From CAYINU01 sp964364855 (GTDB lineage: Bacteria > Margulisbacteria > Marinamargulisbacteria > CAYINU01), in assembly GCA_964364855.1 (NCBI GenBank), contig CAYINU010000002.1:1-64000 (forward strand): a stretch of DNA of 64,000 nt, read 5' to 3'. Shown one piece after another: positions 7,335 to 17,071 of this stretch. A program made the translations under genes and the position numbers. A model generated the notes under the pieces. That model saw only the letters and a program-made list of their open reading frames with translations, was not told the DNA's origin and made no database searches. The first letter of the stretch is position 1. Each line of letters opens with the position of its first letter.

Positions 7335-8098
7335 GTGACACGATCGCCATTTCCGTAAAAGATCTCACCCTGGCCTACCAGGAAAAGCCCGTCCTATGGG
7401 ACATTGACGTAGATGTTCCGGCTGGCCTGTTGCTGGCGGTTGTGGGCCCAAACGGGGCTGGCAAAACCACGTTTATAAAGGCTGTATTGGGACTGTTGAC
7501 CCCGGCAGCCGGAAAGGTCGAAATTTTTGGCCAGCCGCTGAATGCCCAGCGCCGACTGGTGGCCTACGTTCCCCAACGCGGTTCTGTGGATTGGGATTTT
7601 CCGACGACGGTTTTGGATGTCGTGCTCATGGGGCGTTATGGTCGCCTGGGCTGGTTTTCTCGTCCTTCAAAAGGGGATAAGGATGCGGCGTTACATGCAC
7701 TGGAAATGGTCGGCATGTCGGATTTTGCCGATCGGCACATTTCCCAGTTGTCCGGCGGGCAGCAGCAGCGGGTTTTTTTGGCCCGTGCGCTGGTCCAAGA
7801 GGCGACCATCTATCTCATGGATGAGCCGTTTGTGGGTGTGGATGCCGCGACCGAAAAGGCCATTGTCCAGATTCTGAAAACCCTTCGAGAAAACGGCAAG
7901 ACCGTTGTGGTCGTGCATCATGATTTAACAACACTAAAAGATTATTTTGATTGGGTCCTGCTGCTCAATGTGCGAAAGGTAGCCGTCGGGCCCGTGGATG
8001 AGGTTCTGACCGCAGACAATCTGAAGGCGGCCTATGGGGGTCGCAGTGCGTTTTTGGGCCACGCGGTGACGCCTGATCAAATCGCGACCCTGGGGTAG
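7331..8098 (+). CDS. troB: Metal ABC transporter ATP-binding protein (TroB/MntB family)
   Basis: A 255-residue ABC ATPase. Walker A is GPNGAGKTT (residues about 39-47), the signature motif is LSGGQQQR, Walker B is IYLMDEPF, and the switch His is in VVVVHHDLTT. The Q-loop region reads AYVPQRGSVDWDFPTTV, typical of the Mn/Zn importer subfamily. It overlaps the lipoprotein gene by ATGA and is followed after 2 bp by the first permease gene, so the three are translated from one message. The protein acts on the cytoplasmic face and powers import. Confidence 0.93.
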   Translation: MSDTIAISVKDLTLAYQEKPVLWDIDVDVPAGLLLAVVGPNGAGKTTFIKAVLGLLTPAAGKVEIFGQPLNAQRRLVAYVPQRGSVDWDFPTTVLDVVLMGRYGRLGWFSRPSKGDKDAALHALEMVGMSDFADRHISQLSGGQQQRVFLARALVQEATIYLMDEPFVGVDAATEKAIVQILKTLRENGKTVVVVHHDLTTLKDYFDWVLLLNVRKVAVGPVDEVLTADNLKAAYGGRSAFLGHAVTPDQIATLG

Positions 8099-8100
8099 AG

Positions 8101-9204
8101 ATGGATTACACGTTACGCCTGATTGTCGTGGGAACGGGAATGCTGGGCTTGGTCTCGGGCGCATTGGGTTCCTTTGCGTTGCTTCGTAAACAGAGTTTAT
8201 TAGGTGATGCCATTTCGCATGCGGCATTGCCGGGAATCGCCCTCGCTTTTTTGATCACCCACACCAAATCACCGTTGGTTTTTCTGGCCGGTGCAGCGGC
8301 GGCGGGGTGGGTAGGAACCTTGCTGATCCTGACCATCATCCGCAACACGCGCATCAAAGAAGACGGTGCGCTAGGTATCATTTTGTCGGTTTTTTTCGGC
8401 TTGGGGTTGGTGCTATTGACCTACATTCAGAAGATGTCGTTGGCCAACCAATCCGGGCTTGTGACCTACCTGTTTGGATCCGCGGCGACGTTGTTGGAGG
8501 CGGACCTGGTTGCCATGGCTGTTTTGGGTGTAGCCGCATTGGCCGTTTTAATGTTGTTTTGGAAAGAGTTCAAGTTACTGGTATTTGATTGGGACTATGC
8601 CCATGCCCTGGGATACCCCGTCAAACGGTTGGAAATCCTGCTCACGTCTTTGTTGGTGATCGCCATTGTCATCGGCTTACAGACGGTCGGTGTTGTGTTG
8701 ATGAGCGCCATGATCATCGCGCCGGCTGCGGCAGCGCGGCAATGGACCAATCGGTTGTCGGTAATGGTGATTTTGAGCGGATGCCTCGGTGCGACGTCGG
8801 GCATCGTGGGGGCTGTGATCAGCAGCACCACTGCCCACTTGCCGACCGGCCCGGTGATCGTTCTGGTCATGAGTGGTTTTGTATTTGTCTCGCTGTTGTT
8901 TGCGCCAAGGCGGGGTATTTTGTGGGCGTTTTTGGCTTCGGCAGCGTATCGGCGCAACATTCAGGAACAAACGATGCTGACGAACTTGCTCCTGTTTTCA
9001 GAAAGCGACTTTGATCCCTTCCATCCCCATGACATCGCGGCGTTGACAGCCATCGGACGTGGCCCTGCCCGACGAGCGCTTGGCAACCTTGCCAGGCATG
9101 GGTTGGTGATCAATCCCAACGGAGATGCGTGGGCGCTAACACCCAAGGGGCTTGATGTGGCTCGCGATATTCAAGCGCAGCATCTGGCGGAGGTGCGGTC
9201 ATGA
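8101..9204 (+). CDS. troC: Metal ABC transporter permease with C-terminal winged-helix-like tail (TroC type)
   Basis: A 367-residue ABC-3 family permease. Hydrophobic segments cover residues about 1-285, with family motifs GDAISHAALPGIALAF and GVVLMSAMIIAPAAAARQW. The last about 80 residues are soluble (FDPFHPHDIAALTAIGRGPARRALGNLARHGL...LTPKGLDVARDI) and look like a winged helix of DtxR style. Such extended permeases are known from Treponema and Chlamydia metal transporters. The tail could sense metal or anchor another protein (inference). The stop overlaps the next permease gene by 4 bp. Confidence 0.88.
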   Translation: MDYTLRLIVVGTGMLGLVSGALGSFALLRKQSLLGDAISHAALPGIALAFLITHTKSPLVFLAGAAAAGWVGTLLILTIIRNTRIKEDGALGIILSVFFGLGLVLLTYIQKMSLANQSGLVTYLFGSAATLLEADLVAMAVLGVAALAVLMLFWKEFKLLVFDWDYAHALGYPVKRLEILLTSLLVIAIVIGLQTVGVVLMSAMIIAPAAAARQWTNRLSVMVILSGCLGATSGIVGAVISSTTAHLPTGPVIVLVMSGFVFVSLLFAPRRGILWAFLASAAYRRNIQEQTMLTNLLLFSESDFDPFHPHDIAALTAIGRGPARRALGNLARHGLVINPNGDAWALTPKGLDVARDIQAQHLAEVRS

Positions 9205-10313
9205 TTTTGGCCCGTCTCGAAATTTTGCTGATTGCTTGCGTAGTGGCCTCTGCATGTGTTCTTCCCGGTGTCTTTTTGGTGCTTCGGCGTGTCGCGCTGA
9301 TGAGTGATGCCATCAGCCATGCGATCTTGTTGGGAATCGTGGTGGCTTTTTTTGTGGTTCAGGACCTCAACTCGCCCATTTTGATTGTGGCAGCGGCGGC
9401 AACAGGCCTGCTGACGGTCAGCCTGACAGAGTTGATTATTCAGTCCGGTCGACTTCAAAAAGATGCGGCGATCGGACTTGTTTTTCCGGTCTTTTTTTCA
9501 ATTGGCGTTATTTTGATCAATCTGTATGCCGGCAATGTTCATATCGACAACGACATGGTATTGCTGGGCGAACTGGCATTTGCCCCATTTAACCGTCTGG
9601 TGGTCAACGGCCTGGACCTCGGACCCATGGGACTTTGGGTAATGGGAACCATTTTGGTACTTAATGCCGCTTTTATCGCCGTGTTTTACAAGGAGCTGAA
9701 GCTCTCGACATTTGACCCGGCTCTAGCTGGCGTGCTGGGGTTCTCGCCGGCGTTGATCCACTACCTGCTGATGGCCGTTGTATCGATTACGGCTGTTGGG
9801 GCCTTTGATGTTGTGGGGTCTATTCTGGTCGTGGCATTGATGATTACCCCGCCGGCCGCAGCCTATTTGTGGACACACCGATTGTCCCGGATGATTGCCT
9901 TAAGTATTGCCATCGGCATCGCCTCCGCTATTGGAGGATATGGGATGGCCATTGCGCTTAACGTGTCCATCGCAGGGTCCATGGCGTGCATGACTGGCGT
10001 GGCTTTTTTGATCAGCCTCGTTTTTTCGACACAAAATGGTCTATTGACCCGCTACTTTCGATTTCAAAATCAACGGGTATCTTTTGCGGCCAAGATTTTG
10101 CTGGTCCAGCTCCTAGACCATGAAGGCACCTCGCAAGAAGAAACGGAAAATACGGTGTCCCACATGGAACATCATATGGAATGGGCGGCCGGATTTTCAC
10201 GTCGCGTGACGGCTTATGCGGTGGACCAGGGATTGATGACTCACTCGCAAGATCGGCTGTTTCTCACCCCTCTGGGACGTGAGACGGCTCGTCAAGCGAT
10301 GCAAATGGGGTAA
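9201..10313 (+). CDS. troD: Metal ABC transporter permease with C-terminal winged-helix-like tail (TroD type)
   Basis: A 370-residue ABC-3 permease paralogous to the preceding gene, giving a heterodimeric membrane channel as in TroCD. Motifs: SDAISHAILLGIVVAFF and GSILVVALMITPPAAAYLW. The C-terminal tail (about residues 290-370, KILLVQLLDHEG...MEWAAGFSRRVTAYAVDQGL...LFLTPLGRETAR) again resembles a winged helix, but it diverges from the tail of the other permease. The start overlaps the upstream stop (ATGA). The trehalose gene begins 9 bp after the stop and may be co-transcribed. Confidence 0.88.
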   Translation: MILARLEILLIACVVASACVLPGVFLVLRRVALMSDAISHAILLGIVVAFFVVQDLNSPILIVAAAATGLLTVSLTELIIQSGRLQKDAAIGLVFPVFFSIGVILINLYAGNVHIDNDMVLLGELAFAPFNRLVVNGLDLGPMGLWVMGTILVLNAAFIAVFYKELKLSTFDPALAGVLGFSPALIHYLLMAVVSITAVGAFDVVGSILVVALMITPPAAAYLWTHRLSRMIALSIAIGIASAIGGYGMAIALNVSIAGSMACMTGVAFLISLVFSTQNGLLTRYFRFQNQRVSFAAKILLVQLLDHEGTSQEETENTVSHMEHHMEWAAGFSRRVTAYAVDQGLMTHSQDRLFLTPLGRETARQAMQMG

Positions 10314-10322
10314 CATGGGGCT

Positions 10323-12467
10323 ATGCCCAGCATGATACTGGTTTCCAATAGGTTGCCCCTGAGCGTGTCTCAGGCCGAACAAGAATGGGTGCTAACACCC
10401 AGCGTGGGTGGCTTGGCCACGGCGTTGTCATCCTTACATGCCCAACCTAACAGCCTATGGGTCGGATGGCCTGGTGTCAGTGCAGATAAGGGTGCTAGTT
10501 CCACATTGTATCGGGAGATTGCGCGCCAGCGCTGCGTGCCTGTTTCGCTGTCAGAAAAACAAGTTAATTTGTTTTACAACGGGTTTTGCTGCAAAACCTT
10601 GTGGCCGCTTTGTCATTACTTCACAGAGTCCGTTGCCTATCAGCAAGAAACGTGGGAGGCCTACCAACAAGTTAACGGCCAGTTTGCGGACGCGGTTTGC
10701 AGCGTGTACCGCCCCGGAGACGAGATCTGGGTACAGGATTTCCAGCTGATGTTGCTGCCAGCCATATTGCGAACACGCTTGCCCGAGGCCACTATTGTGT
10801 ACTTTCATCACATTCCATTTCCCTCTTCTACGGTATTTGAGGTATTGCCCTGGCATCGGGAGCTGTTGGCCGGTCTGCTGGGTGCCAATGTGATCGGCTT
10901 TCATACCTTCGACTATGCCCTCCATTTTGAGCGTGCCTGTTCGCGTTTTTTGTCGGTGGAGTGGCAAGACCACACGACATGCCGGACTGGGCACCAGAGC
11001 CGGGTCGGCGTATTCCCCATCGGCATTGATGCGACGGTCTTTTCTAGGGCTGTAAAGCGACCGGGTGTCCAAAAGGAATTGCTACGCCTTGACGACCGTT
11101 TTGGCCAGGTCAAACTCATGTTTTCGGTGGATAGGTTGGATTTTACGAAGGGGTTGTTGCCGCGTTTGGCGGCTTTCGAACGGTTTTTGGAGGACAATCC
11201 CGATTGGCGTCAGCGCGTGGTATGGCTGATGGTAGTGGTGCCGTCCCGCATTGAAGTTGACCTCTATAAGCGTCTCAAAAGCCAGGTGGATGAAACCGTA
11301 GCCCGGATTAACGGCCGCTTTTCGACTCTGGAATGGCAACCCATTTCCTATTTGTCACAAACGGTGCCCTTTGATCAGCTCGTAGCCCTATATCACCGGG
11401 CTGACGTGGCACTCATTACACCGATCCGCGACGGGATGAATTTGGTGGCCAAAGAGTTTGTGGCGTCCAAAGGCCACAAATCTGGCGTGCTGATCCTGAG
11501 TCAAATGGCGGGTGCCAAATATGAATTGCACCAAGCCTTACTGGTCAATCCGGTTGACCTTCAGGAGGTTGCGCATGCCATCCGGATCGCGTTGGAAATG
11601 CCGTTGGCCGAGCAGCGCCGACGCCTTCGCCTGATGGTAGTCCGGGTTCGCCGGCAGTCTGTGAAGCGTTGGGTAGCGCAGATACGAGACGCCCTGGCCG
11701 CTACACTGCCGTCCCGTATTCGGGTGGGTGATGAAGGCCTCCAGCAGGAATGGAAACGCCATTTTCAGGTGGCGGTTTCCCGCACCCTGATGCTTGACTA
11801 TGACGGAACCTTGGTCCCGTTTAACACAGATCCAGTCCGCTGTGCGCCTGACCTCTCGTTACGACGGCTATTGGCCAAATTGGCCCCGCATACCCAGGTG
11901 GTCATTGTCAGTGGGCGGGATCACCAAACCCTAAAAACCTGGATAAAGGACCCCCGCATTGACTTGGTGGCCGAACATGGCAGATGGTTGCGCCAGGGGG
12001 GTAGGGTGATTGAAACGGCGCCAGACCTCAACTGGTGGACCTGGCTGAAGCCATTTTTAGAGGACCTCTGCGATAGGGTGCCTGGCACGTTGATCGAGGC
12101 CAAACGATATGGTCTGGTTTGGCATTACAGACCCGCTGATAGCCGTCATGCCAGGGATGCGTGGTCGCGTTTTTATGCCAGGCATGAGGGGGATTTTAAG
12201 GCGGCCAAAATCGACATTATCCTGGGTAATCATATTGTCGAATTTCAGCCGCATGGCATGAGCAAAGGACAGGCCATCTCAAGATGGCTAAAAGATCGAC
12301 CGCAGTTTGCCATGGTGATCGGTGATGATGTTACGGACGAAACGATGTTTGGCATCGCCCGCCAACAGGCCATTACATTGAAAGTGGGCGACGGTACAAC
12401 CCAAGCGGCCTTTCGGCTACCGGATCATACCGCCGTTTTAAACTTACTCCGCTTTTTGATCCGCTGA
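10323..12467 (+). CDS. Bifunctional trehalose-6-phosphate synthase / trehalose-6-phosphatase
   Basis: A 714-residue fusion of two enzymes that make trehalose from UDP-glucose and glucose-6-phosphate. Residues about 1-460 are a GT20 synthase: VSNRLPLSVS at the N-terminus, GWPGV, FHHIPFPSSTVFEVLPW, DRLDFTKGL and RDGMNLVAKEFVASK. Residues about 480-714 are a HAD-type phosphatase, with DYDGT (Asp492, Asp494), VVSGRD and GDDVTDETMF. E. coli has these as separate OtsA and OtsB. The gene starts 9 bp behind the metal permease gene. It ends convergently with gyrA, overlapping by 24 bp with no terminator between them. A stress role is likely from the pathway. Confidence 0.93.
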   Translation: MPSMILVSNRLPLSVSQAEQEWVLTPSVGGLATALSSLHAQPNSLWVGWPGVSADKGASSTLYREIARQRCVPVSLSEKQVNLFYNGFCCKTLWPLCHYFTESVAYQQETWEAYQQVNGQFADAVCSVYRPGDEIWVQDFQLMLLPAILRTRLPEATIVYFHHIPFPSSTVFEVLPWHRELLAGLLGANVIGFHTFDYALHFERACSRFLSVEWQDHTTCRTGHQSRVGVFPIGIDATVFSRAVKRPGVQKELLRLDDRFGQVKLMFSVDRLDFTKGLLPRLAAFERFLEDNPDWRQRVVWLMVVVPSRIEVDLYKRLKSQVDETVARINGRFSTLEWQPISYLSQTVPFDQLVALYHRADVALITPIRDGMNLVAKEFVASKGHKSGVLILSQMAGAKYELHQALLVNPVDLQEVAHAIRIALEMPLAEQRRRLRLMVVRVRRQSVKRWVAQIRDALAATLPSRIRVGDEGLQQEWKRHFQVAVSRTLMLDYDGTLVPFNTDPVRCAPDLSLRRLLAKLAPHTQVVIVSGRDHQTLKTWIKDPRIDLVAEHGRWLRQGGRVIETAPDLNWWTWLKPFLEDLCDRVPGTLIEAKRYGLVWHYRPADSRHARDAWSRFYARHEGDFKAAKIDIILGNHIVEFQPHGMSKGQAISRWLKDRPQFAMVIGDDVTDETMFGIARQQAITLKVGDGTTQAAFRLPDHTAVLNLLRFLIR

Positions 12468-14936
12468 CGGCGCTTCGTCTATTTCTTCCATCAGTCTTGC
12501 AAACGCGACGACGCGGTCATCAGAGTCCAACTTGATAATCCGAACCCCTTGAGATTCACGGCGCTGGGTGGAGATGTTTTGTATCGATTGCCTGCATAGC
12601 GTGCCGTTTTTCGTGACGATCATCAATTCGTCTACCTTATGTGCGATCAGGGCATCCTGAACCTGTTCGCCTTTAAGTGAGGTTCGGAATTTCAACGACC
12701 GCACCCCAATGCCGCCGCGCTTCTGGGTTTTGAACTCGTCGATACGAATGGTTTTGCCATAGCCGTAGCACGTAATGAGTAAGAGGATGGATTTGGACTC
12801 CGGCTCGATGATGTCCATCGATACCAGGTAATCTTTGGGTCGCGTGGTGATGCCGCGTACCCCACGTGCCGTACGGCCCATGGCCCGGATTTGCTCTTCG
12901 GAGAAACGGATGCACATGCCTTGGGAGGTCACCATAATGATGTGGTTTTTTCCATGAGTCTTTTTGACCCAGCGCAACGAATCCCCTTCGTCCAAATCGA
13001 TGGCAATAATCGGCCGGTTTTTAAAATGGATAAAGTCACGAACCGCAGACTTTTTGATGACTCCTTTTTGGGTCGTCATCATCAGGTAGTCGTCAGTATC
13101 AAAATTGCGGACCGGAATAACAGTCGTAAGGTGCTCATTTTCACCAAATTCCAGTAGGTGGGACAAGCTTAGGCCTTTGCTCTGACGGGAGGCTTCGGGG
13201 ATTTGGTAAACCTTCATTTTGAAGACACGCCCCACGCTGGTAAAGCAGAGCAAGAAATCATGGGTGCTCGACACCATCAATTGATCGATGATGTCCTCTT
13301 CGCGGGTGGCCATCCCATTGATACCGCGGCCACCGCGCAGCTGGCTGCGGAACAGGGAAACGGGCATGCGTTTGACAAATCCTTTGTTGGTGAGGAGTAC
13401 GGCGACTTGTTCGTCTGGGATCAGGTCTTCGATGTCAAACACTTCAAGTTCTCCACCGAGTTCAGTACGCCGCTTGTCTGAATAGTTGTCTTTGATTTCC
13501 AAGTGCTCGGTTTTGATAATGCCGAGTATGCGGCCATCGTTAGACAAGATATCCTTGAGGTCGGAAATGGTGACCAGGAGTTTTTGGAATTCGTCCTCGA
13601 TCTTGTCCCGTTCCAAACCGGTCAGCCGCTGCAGGCGCATTTCCAAAATGGCCACGGACTGCTTTTCGCTGAGCTTGAATTTCGTCATCAAACCGCTGCG
13701 GGCTTCGTCGACATTGGGGGCTTTTTTAATGAGCGCGATGACGGCATCAATGTTTTGAAGCGCGATGCGCAAGCCTTCCAGAATATGGAGGCGGGCTTCG
13801 GCGGCCCTCAGATCAAATTCCGTGCGACGTCGGATGATGACTTTACGATGCGCGATGTAATGGACAAGGATTTCTTTGATGTTTAATGTCCGCGGGATGC
13901 CATTGACCAATGCCACCATATTGATCCCGAAGCTGGTTTGCAGCTGGGTATGCTTGTAGAGCTGGTTCAGCACGACCTCAGCCTGGGCGTCCCGTTTGAG
14001 CTCGATATAAATGCGCATCCCTTTGCGGTCGGATTCGTCCCGCAGATCGGCAATATCAGGGATCTTTTTGTCGTTTACCAATTCCGCAATTTTGATAATG
14101 AGGTTGGCCTTGTTCACCATGTATGGAATTTCCGTGACGATGATGGCCTTTTTATTCTTCTTGCTGGATTCTTCAATGTGCGTTTTTCCGCGGACCGTGA
14201 TGATGCCCCGGCCGGTCGTGTAGCCTTCCACGATGCCTCTGCGGCCGCAGATGATGCCGCCGGTAGGGAAGTCCGGACCTTTGATCAGGGTGCAAAGGTC
14301 CATGATATCGATGTCGGGGTTGTCGACCATGGCGCAGATGCCGTCGACCAATTCCCCCAAATGGTGGGGCGGAATGTTGGTGGCCATGCCGACTGCGATA
14401 CCGGACGTGCCGTTCAGCAGGAGGTTGGGTAGGCGAGAGGGCAGGACGGTGGGTTCTTGCAAGGATTCATCGAAGTTGGGAGCAAAATCGACCGTTTCTT
14501 TTTCGATGTCGGCCAGCAATTCCATGCTGATTGGGGCCATGCGGGCTTCGGTATACCGCATCGCCGCTGCATTATCGCCGTCGACAGACCCATAGTTGCC
14601 CTGGCCATCGATCAGGGGGTAGCGCAGTGAGAAGTCTTGGGCCATCCGGACCAAAGAATCGTACACGGCCGAGTCACCGTGGGGGTGGTATCGACCCAGC
14701 ACGTCGCCCACGATTCTGGCACATTTTTTGTAAGGTCGACTGGAGGTGTAGCCTGCATCATACATGGCATACAAGATCCGGCGATGAACCGGCTTTAGTC
14801 CGTCGCGGACATCAGGAAGGGCACGGCCCACGATGACCGACATGGCGTATTCCAGATACGAGGACTTCATCTCCTCATCGATGGAGATCGGTTTGTATGC
14901 GGATACGATTTCGTCTGGTAGTTGGGATTCGTCCAT
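12444..14936 (-). CDS. gyrA: DNA gyrase subunit A
   Basis: An 830-residue type II topoisomerase breakage-reunion subunit. The N-terminal domain has YHPHGDSAVYDSLVRMAQ, with the Ser and Asp of the quinolone region in their susceptible form, and the catalytic Tyr lies in AAAMRYTEARM. The C-terminal wrapping domain has the repeated beta-pinwheel blades and a GyrA-box-like QKRGGIG, which separates it from ParC. AAGGAGA precedes the ATG. The gene lies 13 bp downstream of gyrB on the same strand. Its 3' end overlaps the convergent trehalose gene by 24 bp. Confidence 0.97.
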   Translation of the reverse strand: MDESQLPDEIVSAYKPISIDEEMKSSYLEYAMSVIVGRALPDVRDGLKPVHRRILYAMYDAGYTSSRPYKKCARIVGDVLGRYHPHGDSAVYDSLVRMAQDFSLRYPLIDGQGNYGSVDGDNAAAMRYTEARMAPISMELLADIEKETVDFAPNFDESLQEPTVLPSRLPNLLLNGTSGIAVGMATNIPPHHLGELVDGICAMVDNPDIDIMDLCTLIKGPDFPTGGIICGRRGIVEGYTTGRGIITVRGKTHIEESSKKNKKAIIVTEIPYMVNKANLIIKIAELVNDKKIPDIADLRDESDRKGMRIYIELKRDAQAEVVLNQLYKHTQLQTSFGINMVALVNGIPRTLNIKEILVHYIAHRKVIIRRRTEFDLRAAEARLHILEGLRIALQNIDAVIALIKKAPNVDEARSGLMTKFKLSEKQSVAILEMRLQRLTGLERDKIEDEFQKLLVTISDLKDILSNDGRILGIIKTEHLEIKDNYSDKRRTELGGELEVFDIEDLIPDEQVAVLLTNKGFVKRMPVSLFRSQLRGGRGINGMATREEDIIDQLMVSSTHDFLLCFTSVGRVFKMKVYQIPEASRQSKGLSLSHLLEFGENEHLTTVIPVRNFDTDDYLMMTTQKGVIKKSAVRDFIHFKNRPIIAIDLDEGDSLRWVKKTHGKNHIIMVTSQGMCIRFSEEQIRAMGRTARGVRGITTRPKDYLVSMDIIEPESKSILLLITCYGYGKTIRIDEFKTQKRGGIGVRSLKFRTSLKGEQVQDALIAHKVDELMIVTKNGTLCRQSIQNISTQRRESQGVRIIKLDSDDRVVAFARLMEEIDEAPSADQKAE

Positions 14937-14949
14937 GGTGTCTCCTTAA

Positions 14950-16908
14950 TTAAACGTCGATCCAACGGACCGTTTTGGCATACTTTTCAATAAATTCGCG
15001 GCGAGGCTCTACTTTGCTGCCCATCAGCAATGTGAAGATTTCATCAGCCTCTTCGCCGTCCAGGAGGGTGACTTGCAGCATCGAGCGGACCTTGGGATCC
15101 AACGTGGTCTCCCAAAGTTGATCGGGGTTCATCTCACCCAACCCTTTATAACGTTGAATGTTCACGCGCTCACGACCGATTTCGGTCAGCACTTCTTCGA
15201 GCTCTTTGTCGTTGTAGGCATAGCGCTTGCTGTTGCCTTTTTTCACCAGGTATAGCGGTGGCTGCGCGATGTAGAGTGCGCCGGCCTCGATGAGCTGTCT
15301 GGCGTGGCGGAAAAAGAAGGTCAAAAGCAGGGTCCGGATGTGTGCACCGTCAACGTCGGCATCGGTCATAATCACGATTTTGTGGTAGCGCAATTTGGCC
15401 AACAGGTCGGCGGCTGTGGGTGGGTTGTCGGTGTCCTCAGTGGCTGGCTGGAGGCCAGAGATGGCCTCGGGTCCGATAGCGGTAATCAGACAGCGTATTT
15501 CTTCGTTACTTAAAATTTTATCCAAGCGTGCCTTTTCGACGTTCAATACCTTGCCGCGTAACGGCAGGATAGCCTGGAAGTTGCGGTCGCGTGCCTGTTT
15601 GGCGGATCCGCCGGCGGAGTCCCCTTCGACCAGAAAGATTTCGCATTTGGATGCATCTTTTTCCGAACAATCGGCAAGCTTGCCGGGCAGTGCCAAGCTT
15701 TCTAGTGCGCCTTTGCGCCGTGCCAGATCCTGGGCTTTGCGGGTGGCTTCGCGGACACGCTGGGCCTCCAGGGCCTTGCCGACGATGGAACGGCCCACCT
15801 TGGGGTTGGTCTCGATGTAGTCGGTAAGGCCTTCGTCCAGCATCGAGTCGACCAGGCCTTTGACTTCGGAGTTGCCGAGCTTCGTTTTGGTTTGGCCTTC
15901 AAATTGGGGATTGCGCAGCCGCACCGAAATGACGGCCGTTAACCCTTCACGCAGATCGTTTCCGGTTAAGGGCGTCCCATTTTTACCCAGCAATTCATAT
16001 TTTTTTGAAAAACTATTCATTACCCGAGTGAGAGCCGAACGGAACCCCACGACGTGAGTACCGCCTTCTCGGGTGCGGATGTTGTTGGCAAATGACACCA
16101 AGTGTTCGTCGTAGTAGTCACTGACATACTGCATCGCGACCTCGACTTCGTAGTCGTTGCGGTCTTTTTTCAAATAGATCGGAGGCGAAAACAATGGCGT
16201 TTTCCCATCGTTTAAGGTTTCCACATAAGACTTGATACCGCCTTCGAATTGGTAATCCCGAACTGTGGGGACTTCGAATCGATTGTCTGTGAACAAAATC
16301 CGAAGACCGGGGTTGAGATAGGCCAGCTCCTTTAACCGAAAATCAATTTGTTCGGAGGTAAAGTCCACTTCCTCAAAAATCTGGGCATCTGGCTTAAAAA
16401 TAACCGTTGTACCCGTCGGAAGGTTGGGAGCCGCTTCCAGAACGCCGGGAGACTTGACTGGCTTGCCTCGCTTAAAATCCTGGGTGTATTTTTTATCATC
16501 GCGATAAACAATGACCTTGAGCCATTCGGCCAGGGCATTTACAACGGAAACGCCTACACCGTGCAAACCACCGGATACCTTGTACCCTTCGCCCTCAAAC
16601 TTACCGCCGGCATGCAAGGTAGTTAGGACAACTTCGACGGCAGGAACCCCTTTGTCTTTTTGGATATCGATCGGAATACCGCGACCATTGTCTTCGACGG
16701 TGACGATGTTATCTGCATCAATGGTAACTTTCACCTCGGTACAATAGCCGGCCATGGCCTCGTCGATACTGTTGTCGACGACTTCGAAAATCAAATGGTT
16801 CAGGCCGGACTTTGCAGTAGTACCGATGTACATGCCCGGCCGTTTGCGCACTGCTTCAAGGCCTTCGAGGACCTTGATATGGGCAGCTGTGTATTCTTGT
16901 GTTGTCAT
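14950..16908 (-). CDS. gyrB: DNA gyrase subunit B
   Basis: A 652-residue ATPase subunit of gyrase. The GHKL ATPase domain shows VDNSIDEAMAG, VEDNGRGIP and GGLHGVGVSVVNAL. The transducer/TOPRIM part has LVEGDSAGGSAKQARDR and the acidic MTDADVDGAHI. The tail ends in RREFIEKYAKTVRWIDV. The length fits the short form without the proteobacterial insertion. A purine-rich AGGGAGT lies before the ATG. It forms an operon with gyrA. The 163-bp gap to thiS upstream shows no promoter I can defend. Confidence 0.97.
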   Translation of the reverse strand: MTTQEYTAAHIKVLEGLEAVRKRPGMYIGTTAKSGLNHLIFEVVDNSIDEAMAGYCTEVKVTIDADNIVTVEDNGRGIPIDIQKDKGVPAVEVVLTTLHAGGKFEGEGYKVSGGLHGVGVSVVNALAEWLKVIVYRDDKKYTQDFKRGKPVKSPGVLEAAPNLPTGTTVIFKPDAQIFEEVDFTSEQIDFRLKELAYLNPGLRILFTDNRFEVPTVRDYQFEGGIKSYVETLNDGKTPLFSPPIYLKKDRNDYEVEVAMQYVSDYYDEHLVSFANNIRTREGGTHVVGFRSALTRVMNSFSKKYELLGKNGTPLTGNDLREGLTAVISVRLRNPQFEGQTKTKLGNSEVKGLVDSMLDEGLTDYIETNPKVGRSIVGKALEAQRVREATRKAQDLARRKGALESLALPGKLADCSEKDASKCEIFLVEGDSAGGSAKQARDRNFQAILPLRGKVLNVEKARLDKILSNEEIRCLITAIGPEAISGLQPATEDTDNPPTAADLLAKLRYHKIVIMTDADVDGAHIRTLLLTFFFRHARQLIEAGALYIAQPPLYLVKKGNSKRYAYNDKELEEVLTEIGRERVNIQRYKGLGEMNPDQLWETTLDPKVRSMLQVTLLDGEEADEIFTLLMGSKVEPRREFIEKYAKTVRWIDV

Positions 16909-17071
16909 GATGAAACTCCCTCAGGTCGTTAAGTGTAAATATAGCACGAGCTCAGGGTCTTTTTTAAGAGTTTATGTTGTTAACAGAATCGCCATTGTTA
17001 CCTCATCGGTCTACGCCTCTTCAACGCTTCGGTTCTTTACACTTGCAGGACCCAAAAGGACGAAGTGGATT

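Noticed and set aside
12444..14936. Assignment as topoisomerase IV subunit A (ParC)
   Set aside because: The QKRGGIG GyrA-box-like motif and pairing with gyrB favour gyrase A.
16909..17071. A promoter or terminator in the thiS-gyrB gap
   Set aside because: TATATT-like -10 candidates exist on the minus strand, but no -35 at proper spacing and no stem with a T-run; I could not support a call.
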